Source: Oxalobacteraceae sp. CFBP 8761
Lineage (GTDB): Bacteria > Pseudomonadota > Gammaproteobacteria > Burkholderiales > Burkholderiaceae_D
Assembly: GCA_014841595.1 (NCBI GenBank)
Contig: JACYUE010000001.1
Location: 723,654-787,653, forward strand
Direction: 5' to 3'
Length of the DNA: 64,000 bases
A program made the position numbers and the translations under genes. Every line of letters starts with the position of its first letter. Positions within the stretch are counted from its first letter, which is position 1. The notes beneath the pieces are model-generated. The model did no database searches. It was not told the DNA's origin and saw only the letters and a list, made by a program, of their open reading frames with translations. Of this stretch, positions 58,301-64,000 are shown piece by piece.

Positions 58301-60219
58301 TCCCACTTGAGCCGGGTGTCGAAGCTGCCGTCATCAGCCCACTCGCGGATCGCCTTCGCATTGGCGCCGCTGTCAGTGCTGGTGTCGTAGGCGAGGTTCA
58401 TACCGCGCCCGGTGCGGTCGGTGTAGCGGGTAATGAGATGACGATCGTACCCGTACTGCCAGGTGGCGCCGTTGTCGTCCTGGGCGCGGACCAGGTCGCC
58501 GTGCTCGTCGTCATAGTCGTAGGCGGCGAGCTGGCGCACCAGCTTGCCGTCCCGGATTTCCCACAGAGCGCGGATGCGGCCGCTATTGGCGTCGACCTGG
58601 GTGCCAGCATGGGCGATGATGGTCTCGCCTTGCTTGCTGATGATGTCGCTGAGCACCGCTTCGCCGGCATGGGGACCATGGGCAACGACGTGGTCGTAGC
58701 GCAGGCCGAGGGCGGCGCCGTCGCGGGCATGCAGCGCGATCAGTCTGAAGTGCTGTTTGCCCATCTCGGCGGCCTTGGCGCGTACGGTGTCGATCAGCTC
58801 GTAGGTTTCGCGCCAGGCGCTGGCTTCGCCTTCTGGCAGGAACTTGCCGAAGTCGAGCGCGAGCAGGGAGACGCTGATGCGCGTGAGCGTGATCAGCTCG
58901 ACCGGATCGTGGTGCCGCTGGCCGATGTCAAGGCACGGGTAGCGGTGACTGCGGCCATCGGCGGCGTGATAGAGCAGGGCGGCGCTCTTGCCCTGGCCAA
59001 CCACGTCGACACGCGTGCTGTACGGGGTAAGCCAGCGCGCGCCGAGATGGCCGTGGTCATAGGTGGTCAGCTGGCTGCGGTAGGTGCGGCTCCATTCGAT
59101 GGGAAGCGGCGCATCAAGGACGAAGTCGGTATGCGTGAAGGTTTCGGCGCCGGTGGCGAAGCTGATCGAGTGCGCGGTACCGCCCTTTGCCGGACACAGC
59201 TTGCAGGCATTGGCGTCGCCCTTGGCCGGAACTTGGCGGCCGATGGCGCCCAGTTCGTGGCCGGGATTGTCCTTCTGGTGCTGCGCGCCCTTGCTTGACG
59301 GGACCAGTGCCGGATAGCGCTTCTTGTGTTTTTTAACCGCATCGCGCAGCCGCATCAGTATCCAGCGGATGCTCATCTGCTCCTGTTCGTCGGCCAGTGC
59401 CGCGAGCTTGCCGCGAAACATCGGCTTGAAGTCGGTCAGGTGGTTGACCATGCCGCTCACGCCCTCTACGGCGCTTTGCGGCAGGTGACGGGCTGCCACG
59501 GCAACAATATAGTTGGCGCTCTTTTTGTATTCTTGGCCAAGTGCGCCAAGCATGCGCAGCAAGCTGCTCTTTGCCTTGGGATCGTACACCCTGGTCTCCA
59601 CGTCAGCCGGGGTGGCCACGTCGAACAGTGGTTCCTTGCCGATGCAGCTATTGAGAACCTTGATCAGGTCATCGGCAACGCCGTCAGCAGTAGTGGCGCA
59701 TTCACTCAGAATGGTGGGCAGCTTGTCCATCGCTTTGTCGACAAAGGTGTCGATCTCGCCGGCCAGCTTGGCGTTAAGGTGCATGATCAGCACTTCGATG
59801 AGCGCGCTGCCGAGATCCTTAACACCCGATGCCAGCTTTTGTCGGACCAGATGCAGTGTTGGCCGCAGGGTCATGCGCGCTGCGCCACCCGCTCCTGGGA
59901 CCACACCGATCAGGTTGATACCCAGGCTGACCCACTGCAGGATTTCGATTTCTTTCTTGTTGATGAGCTTCTGGATCACGCCCACGATGTCCATGACGGC
60001 GTCGATCAACGCCATGATGTTGCCAATCACCGGCAAGCTGCCCGCTACGGTGAGCAAGCGCTCCAGCGTGATGTAATCATGGCTGAGCTCGCGCAGCCAT
60101 TTGTCGAAGGCGGCAGCGCCGGCACTGACGTCTTGCTGGTCGATGGTGTCGAGCGGCGCCACCGCAACTTCTGGCGCGCGTTGGGCGGGCTTGGATGGGG
60201 CTTGCGCGGGTTCGGTCAT
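55300..60219 (-). CDS. Rhs-family polymorphic toxin (candidate T6SS effector)
   Basis: A 1639-residue Rhs protein. Residues about 1-330: a Pro/Ala leader, two hydrophobic segments (about 58-80 and 93-112) and helical sequence, with no PAAR motif visible. From about 338 (CKLCPAKGG; ATGAETFTHTDF) a DUF6531-like start leads into many YD/RHS repeats forming the cocoon shell. The core ends with YDPLLGRYLSSDPIKLSGG and FIDPLGL near residue 1503. The 136-residue variable tip (from KYVIIGEGQSSIEAYAK) contains WIRERAAEGYKFIDIG and RSPFYAAEKKAL, an unassigned toxin type. Codon GC drops in the tip, showing recent exchange. It follows vgrG by 9 bases. Confidence 0.9.
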   Translation of the reverse strand: MTEPAQAPSKPAQRAPEVAVAPLDTIDQQDVSAGAAAFDKWLRELSHDYITLERLLTVAGSLPVIGNIMALIDAVMDIVGVIQKLINKKEIEILQWVSLGINLIGVVPGAGGAARMTLRPTLHLVRQKLASGVKDLGSALIEVLIMHLNAKLAGEIDTFVDKAMDKLPTILSECATTADGVADDLIKVLNSCIGKEPLFDVATPADVETRVYDPKAKSSLLRMLGALGQEYKKSANYIVAVAARHLPQSAVEGVSGMVNHLTDFKPMFRGKLAALADEQEQMSIRWILMRLRDAVKKHKKRYPALVPSSKGAQHQKDNPGHELGAIGRQVPAKGDANACKLCPAKGGTAHSISFATGAETFTHTDFVLDAPLPIEWSRTYRSQLTTYDHGHLGARWLTPYSTRVDVVGQGKSAALLYHAADGRSHRYPCLDIGQRHHDPVELITLTRISVSLLALDFGKFLPEGEASAWRETYELIDTVRAKAAEMGKQHFRLIALHARDGAALGLRYDHVVAHGPHAGEAVLSDIISKQGETIIAHAGTQVDANSGRIRALWEIRDGKLVRQLAAYDYDDEHGDLVRAQDDNGATWQYGYDRHLITRYTDRTGRGMNLAYDTSTDSGANAKAIREWADDGSFDTRLKWDKNIRLAYVIDALDQESRYYYDIAGYTYRIVYPDGGEEWFYRDAAKNVVRHIDADGSSEHYRFDAHGNLLTHTRADGSQVHFEYDNQHRVTGIRDGEGGTWKRDYNVQSHLVEETDPRGNKTQYVYDKRSQPIEIIDAKGGISKLTYNLDGGLASYTDCSGHSSHWEYDDRKRLTKSIDAAGNVTRYRYTPLSADTLAQARNDGSDRGNHPGQLEAVIYPDGKQEQLVHDAEGRLLAHTDALARTTAYRYTAAGLIARRIDALGHGLHYRWDALGRLAALENENGSVYRFRYDPAGRLLQEQGFDGKVTEYRYDDDSGVLMETVDAGVTTRLNFDAMGRLVQRRAAAPGQPEQTETFAYNANGQLAEAQNEHARLQWFYDPAGNLVREHQHYQGPFHPDKGTAVWHHQHDELNGRIGTVRPDGHSTEWLTYGAGHVHGLLLDGQELVAFERDALYQETSRTQANGLRQTMKYDPVGRLIEQQLGPIAQVGQKDRLFYPDTYRPDVQVGMRAAIVRRYRYDPSGQLASVEDNRRGHIEYRYDPVGRLLAANSAMGYETFAFDPAGNIQVPDTEQQGPISQRAPLPKLLDNLLKEYAGVSYRYDERGNLVEHTQHGKRSEYAWDAFNRMNRGTTSQGVTTFAYDPLGRRIAKHHTAMDGGAFREPTRTMYGWDGDTLALESSVYGGHTAVERTVHYVYERDSFVPLAQATRSQALRLASSTDVKALIAGNYGKYDIELDPLWNGELEQDAGPFGKDEITFFQCDHLGTPQELTDHEGKVAWSAQYKAWGQAREAISEAAFKTGVRNPVRFQGQHLDEETGLHYNRYRYYDPLLGRYLSSDPIKLSGGINSYQYSPNPTAFIDPLGLTKYVIIGEGQSSIEAYAKAMRKKYPCEEFRTIKKDWSDIIRSSGAFEAKFGSKVWEEKAVGGNAIWIRERAAEGYKFIDIGNDSAANRSPFYAAEKKALGRIGAKIFPPNRCAAKEARNDTSVSDRPASKGRYGRR

Positions 60220-60228
60220 GGTGGCTTC

Positions 60229-63150
60229 TTATTGAAAGGACTTTTTCAGGGCCGAGGTCACGACGTCGGCACCAATGCGCGGCAACGATCCGGGCAACCC
60301 GATGGCCTCTGCGCCGCCCGGGAGCTTGCCCGCAACATGGGTCATGGCCGCCTGGCCAGCCTGCGCCAGCAAGACTTGCGCGCCGCCCTGTTTCAACGAC
60401 TGCACCGCGCTCGCCCCTTGCTCTGCTAGCTGCGCGACCGCGCCTGATTTGTCGGCTGTGTCCTCTGGACTGCCTGTCACCGTGTCGGCGCCCGCCTTGG
60501 ACTGCGCCACGACCGGCCATTCGGTTCCATCACCGAAATAGCTGCCTTCGTCCCACGGGTCGCGCGGGTCCCTGCCATAGCTGACGGTGGCCATTCCCAT
60601 CGGCAGACCGGCCACGCTGGCAATGCCCTCGCTATCGAGCGTCCCCTGGTGGACGCCACCTTCGGCGTCGACGACGGTGTAGTCGCCTTGCCCGACGCCT
60701 TGCTTCTTGCTGCCTTCCTGGTTCACATACCGGTGAAGCAGGTCGAGCTGTCCCAGCGGCAGCTTCACGGTCTGCGGCAAGGCTGGCGTGCCTTCGCTCT
60801 TGCCAGGATCGAGGTTGTGCTGCGCCGCGTGCTGGCGCCAGACGCCGCTTGTGCCATGGACGATGCCGGACGCGTTCCAGCGGCTGAAGCTGGTTCCGCC
60901 GTTGATCACCACTTCTTCTTTTGCCGTGATCGTGATCCGGTTGGCGGTATGGGTGATGTTGAGCTTGGCCAGGATGTTGACGCTGTCCTTCAGGGCGGTG
61001 ATGTCGATGTCGGCGCCCGCCGCCACCAGCTTCATGCCGGCCTTGTAGGCGAACATGCGCACTGCTTCCTTGACACTGACGAGCAGGCTCTTGCCCGCGC
61101 TCAGGCTGGCATGGCCACCACTGGTCAGGGCGGTGTGTTCCATGCTCATCAGATGGGTTGAACCCTGTGTGCTGGTTTCGATGCCGGCGGGGCTTGCCAG
61201 AACCAGGTGAGGCGCCTGGAATTCCGGGAATTCACCTTGTGCAGGCTCGCCGCCCTGGCCTTTGACGGCATCGACCTGCGATTTCAGAGCGGCGGCGACC
61301 TGGTCCTGGTCGCCCGGCTGATGCGCCTGCGCCTGCTGTGCGACCTGCGACAGGCTGTCGTGCAATGCCTGGCCCTGCGCCATATGCGCCAGCGTCTCGG
61401 CCATATCGGTGATATGGGCGCGGGCGTTGGGCCGGGCTTCAGTACTTATTAAGAGGCCTTGCTGCGCGCGCAGCACGCCATGGCCATCGGTGCGCAGCTC
61501 GAAGCCCTGGCCACGTGGGCCCTTGCGGCCGGCGTTGTCGTCGATGCGGTTGATATGGCCCAGGCTGAGCTGGCTGGCCAGATGATCGCTCTTGAGCTGC
61601 GCCTGGATCTGTCCTTCCGTGTCATCCAGCACCACGTGGTTGCTGCGCCCGCCAGGCGAGTTGCCGCCGCTGGTGGTCAGCTCGCGGCTTCTGAGCCCTG
61701 TCAACGCCCGCTGGCCGGGCAGCTTCCACGGCGGCATATAGCCCTGGTTGTAGACGGAGCCAGTCACGATCGGGTGATCGGGATTGCCGTCGAGCCATTG
61801 AACGATGACTTCCGAGCCGACCCGCGGATGGCTGGCCAGGCCCTTTTCGCCGCCGGCCCAGTTGCTGCCTACACGTACCCAGCAACTGCTGGTTTCGTCC
61901 CGATCCCAGTGAAACCTGACCTGGATACGGCCGTACTCGTCGACATTCAGGCTGCTCTGGCCTTCCGGGCCGACCACGATGGCGGTCTGCAGGGCCAGCA
62001 GCCTGGTCGTCGTGCTGTTGAAGCCGCGCCCGGGAAACCAAGGCACGGTCTTGTTCTGGCAAAGCACGCGATTCTTGTACTCGGCAAGTACATTCTTGCC
62101 TTGCAAATAATTGTTGCTGGCTTCGTGATGCACTTCCAGAATCAGGAATTCGCTGTCTTCGCTTTCACTGAAATGGTCAAGCAGCTTGAACCACCTGCCG
62201 GCAGCGATGCGCCGATTATTGCCGCGTGCTTCGTACAGCTCGCCGCGGGCTTCGATTTCCTCCATGCGCAGCCGTGAAAGCCGGGATGCGCCCGGGTGGT
62301 GCAGGAAGCCGTAGTGGCCCTCATAGCTGTGCACCTCGAGTTTCGGTACATCGCCCTGCTGGGCAATGGTGACGGTACCGGCGTGGATCGGGTAGGGATG
62401 CTTGAAGTCGAAGCCGCTCACCGTCGCTTGGCCGGACGCCCACTGGCGCAACGCACTCCAGTCGCTGAATGCATCCTCTTCGATTGCGCCACCGGCGCCA
62501 TGGAAGCGGATGCCGGGCGAGGGCCCGTCGATCGGGTCTGCGGTGCGCGTGTCGTCGCAGACCTTCAGCACGTGACCTTCGCCCGTATGCTCGTACCAAT
62601 AGCTGTAGCCGGCGGCTTCCCAGCGCCGGCACAAGTAGTTGTGATCGGTCTCGTCCCACTGCGTGGCCATCGTGAACTGCGGCTGCTCACCGGCGACCTT
62701 CCAGTCATAGTCCGGCAGGCTGCCGTAGCCGGCAAAGATCTTCTCCGTTTGCTGGCGCACGCTTTGCCTATGGAACAAGCGGTTGTTGCGGCGCAGGCGC
62801 GTGTACGCCAGCCATGGCCGCAGGATGGCTTCGTAGAACGCCACGCCGCCGTCCGTCTTGACCAGTTTGAACGAACTCACATAACCGGTGAAGGGACGCA
62901 GGCTACCGTCAGCCTGTACGAGCGAGATGCACAGCAGCTTGCCGTGGATCGCTTCGCGTTCGATCCTGGCGTCGTCGCTCAGGAGTTCCACCGTGTAGGC
63001 GAAGTCACGGGACACGTATTCGGTGCCGACGAACTGGTTTACCATCAGCATGGCTTGCGGGCCATCGTTCTCCGGAAACGCCATGCGCAGCAGGCGGGTG
63101 TTCTGGTGGGCGTCCAGCAGTGCGTGCAAGTCAGTCATCGTCTCGCTCAT
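60229..63150 (-). CDS. vgrG: VgrG (T6SS spike) with C-terminal extension
   Basis: A 973-residue VgrG. The N-terminal gp27-like part includes YRRWEAAGYSYWYEH-type sequence and the body has gp5-like OB-fold signatures (VNVDEYGRIQVRFHWDR, SNWAGGEKGLASHPRVGSEV). A DUF2345-type beta-helix follows. Residues about 823-882 look like a transthyretin-like sandwich (YTVVDAEGGVHQG, GTLDSEG, GLPMGMATVSYG), and an Ala/Gln-rich tail of about 90 residues ends the protein. Such extensions load effectors such as the downstream Rhs protein. ATGs at 63150 and 63138 are both possible. Confidence 0.92.
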   Translation of the reverse strand: MSETMTDLHALLDAHQNTRLLRMAFPENDGPQAMLMVNQFVGTEYVSRDFAYTVELLSDDARIEREAIHGKLLCISLVQADGSLRPFTGYVSSFKLVKTDGGVAFYEAILRPWLAYTRLRRNNRLFHRQSVRQQTEKIFAGYGSLPDYDWKVAGEQPQFTMATQWDETDHNYLCRRWEAAGYSYWYEHTGEGHVLKVCDDTRTADPIDGPSPGIRFHGAGGAIEEDAFSDWSALRQWASGQATVSGFDFKHPYPIHAGTVTIAQQGDVPKLEVHSYEGHYGFLHHPGASRLSRLRMEEIEARGELYEARGNNRRIAAGRWFKLLDHFSESEDSEFLILEVHHEASNNYLQGKNVLAEYKNRVLCQNKTVPWFPGRGFNSTTTRLLALQTAIVVGPEGQSSLNVDEYGRIQVRFHWDRDETSSCWVRVGSNWAGGEKGLASHPRVGSEVIVQWLDGNPDHPIVTGSVYNQGYMPPWKLPGQRALTGLRSRELTTSGGNSPGGRSNHVVLDDTEGQIQAQLKSDHLASQLSLGHINRIDDNAGRKGPRGQGFELRTDGHGVLRAQQGLLISTEARPNARAHITDMAETLAHMAQGQALHDSLSQVAQQAQAHQPGDQDQVAAALKSQVDAVKGQGGEPAQGEFPEFQAPHLVLASPAGIETSTQGSTHLMSMEHTALTSGGHASLSAGKSLLVSVKEAVRMFAYKAGMKLVAAGADIDITALKDSVNILAKLNITHTANRITITAKEEVVINGGTSFSRWNASGIVHGTSGVWRQHAAQHNLDPGKSEGTPALPQTVKLPLGQLDLLHRYVNQEGSKKQGVGQGDYTVVDAEGGVHQGTLDSEGIASVAGLPMGMATVSYGRDPRDPWDEGSYFGDGTEWPVVAQSKAGADTVTGSPEDTADKSGAVAQLAEQGASAVQSLKQGGAQVLLAQAGQAAMTHVAGKLPGGAEAIGLPGSLPRIGADVVTSALKKSFQ

Positions 63151-63536
63151 CGGTTGAGCTGCGGATTGTTGACGTCGGGCTGCGCGCGTGGCGACGTAAG
63201 CGCGCTTGAACGTACGACGAATTTCTGACTGTAGTTATTGAGTTGCGGGAACTTACTGATGAGGCGCAAGGCCGTGCGACGTTGCGCCGCGTAGTAGCCA
63301 AGGTGGGTATGCCGAGCCCTCAGGCGCTACGACGGCATGGTGCAAGCGTTGTGAAAATCGGACGAGCCAAAACAAAAAAGGCGTCACGATTTCTCGTAAA
63401 GCCCTCATTGCAACAACGAATTTTGGCAGGCAGCTTGGCGGCGACGTGGTAGTGATCCTATGACGTCATCCCGTGCGACATCGACCTGCCAGGCGTCGAT
63501 GCTGCGGGCCCGCAGTGTGGTGGAACACCGCGACGA
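63151..63536. other. Non-coding stretch between vgrG and a small secreted protein gene
   Basis: No convincing gene. The plus-strand open frame at 63243-63452 has no family resemblance. It presumably contains the vgrG promoter, but no clear -35/-10 pair was identified. An isolated palindrome ATGACGTCAT lies at 63460-63469. Confidence 0.5.
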
Positions 63537-63863
63537 TCAGGCGCCGATTTTCTTGCGGCATTCTTTGATGGCTGCCTGAAGGCGGATCTGCACATTCTTG
63601 TCCATGTTCGGGGGTGCCGGCGTACCCAGAAACATGCTGTTAAGTTCTGGCTTGGTGAAGTTGTCGAAGTGGGTCTCATAGACACAAGTGCAATAAGGCT
63701 TCGCCAACTTGGGATCCTTGGGCGCATCTTTGTCTATCTGGATAACACTCATGCATCCATCGATGTTCCCTTTCTTCAGTATGTCCAACTTCTCATCTGC
63801 ATGGGCGGGAAGATGCAGGGCGATGGCAGCGATCATGCCGACGAGTTTCAATCCGTGTTTCAT
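63537..63863 (-). CDS. Small exported protein, unknown function
   Basis: A 108-residue protein with a signal peptide (residues 1-22, LKLVGMIAAIALHLPAHA). The mature part has four Cys residues (GCMSV, YCTCVYETH, ECRKKIGA) that could form disulfides. The start is the ATG at 63863; the frame is open upstream with no similarity. Its position between an OmpA-family gene and vgrG suggests a role around the cell envelope or T6SS locus, by inference only. Confidence 0.75.
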   Translation of the reverse strand: MKHGLKLVGMIAAIALHLPAHADEKLDILKKGNIDGCMSVIQIDKDAPKDPKLAKPYCTCVYETHFDNFTKPELNSMFLGTPAPPNMDKNVQIRLQAAIKECRKKIGA

Positions 63864-63921
63864 GTCGTTCCTTTGATGAATAGCTTCTGGAATGGATGGG
63901 TGCAGTTGGTCTGCCCGCGAA

Positions 63922-64000
63922 TCAGGTGCGTTTGACCAGTTCGACGCGTCGGTTTTTGGCACGTCCCGTGTCGTCCTGATTATCAGCCACGGGCTTGGCC
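63922..64000 (-). CDS. OmpA-family C-terminal peptidoglycan-binding domain (cut by window edge)
   Basis: Only the last 25 residues are in the window: ADNQDDTGRAKNRRVELVKR near the end. This is the conserved end of the OmpA-like domain, where NRRVELV lines the diaminopimelate pocket. The gene continues beyond the right edge. OmpA-like proteins often flank T6SS genes. Confidence 0.85.
   Translation of the reverse strand, partial: AKPVADNQDDTGRAKNRRVELVKRT

Noticed and set aside
63243..63452. 69-codon plus-strand frame between vgrG and the small secreted protein
   Set aside because: No family resemblance and no evident partner; left as non-coding.
63460..63469. ATGACGTCAT palindrome
   Set aside because: A ten-base palindrome expected by chance in a window this size; no gene or promoter context supports a role.

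Overview
The window is GC-rich chromosomal DNA from a betaproteobacterium, most likely Oxalobacteraceae (Massilia or a close relative). This is judged from gene content and remembered family distributions, not from a database search. Pointers are: a glucokinase fused to an RpiR/HexR-type regulator, zapA followed by 6S RNA and an EVE-domain gene, an aceE-aceF-lpdA operon with two lipoyl domains on E2 and one on E3, a short H-NS/MvaT-class protein, a DUF2486-like gene overlapping holC, a small Trp-rich membrane protein, and two PEP-CTERM proteins.

Layout. 0-6.3 kb: starch/maltodextrin and peptide use (pullulanase N-terminus, POT peptide transporter, GH13 alpha-glucosidase translationally coupled to the glucokinase-regulator fusion) and a lipoprotein. 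6.5-10.1 kb: a collagen-like PEP-CTERM protein converging on groES-groEL, which has a perfect CIRCE box overlapping a sigma70 promoter. 10.3-12.6 kb: ZapB-like gene, zapA, 6S RNA, EVE protein and a TSUP permease. 12.6-18.6 kb: an isoquinoline-oxidoreductase-type molybdenum enzyme with a triheme cytochrome c, then lgt, a LysR regulator and a small Trp-rich protein. 18.8-26.6 kb: cytochrome c, ferredoxin-bluB pair, BLUF photoreceptor, katG, an ABC solute-binding protein, CHAD and SIMPL proteins. 26.6-33.3 kb: an NHL-propeller/M23-peptidase fusion, H-NS, DUF2486, holC, oligopeptidase A and folD. 33.5-40 kb: the pyruvate dehydrogenase operon. 40-45.8 kb: two small orphan genes and a TetR-controlled EmrAB/outer-membrane-factor efflux pump. 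45.9-52.9 kb: chemoreceptor, duplicated-motif periplasmic protein, HDOD protein, choice-of-anchor-A PEP-CTERM protein, MFS exporter, YigZ, tRNA-Lys and a membrane protein.

52.9-63.9 kb is the accessory region. A VgrG with a C-terminal extension is followed on the same strand by a 1639-residue Rhs protein with an unassigned 136-residue toxin tip. Next comes an overlapping immunity candidate that looks like a vicinal-oxygen-chelate (glyoxalase) fold without its usual metal ligands. Downstream is an AT-rich tail of orphan immunity-like genes containing a frameshifted fragment of another toxin tail. This fits a type VI secretion polymorphic-toxin locus that has changed its toxin tip more than once and kept old immunity genes. 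No T6SS structural genes are in the window. The right edge cuts into an OmpA-family gene.

The most novel material is this Rhs tip/immunity array. The rest is mostly core metabolism, with interesting regulatory details: two apparently leaderless promoters, a hairpin over the BLUF start codon, a 43-base inverted repeat upstream of the SIMPL gene, and an inverted-repeat operator between tetR and emrA.
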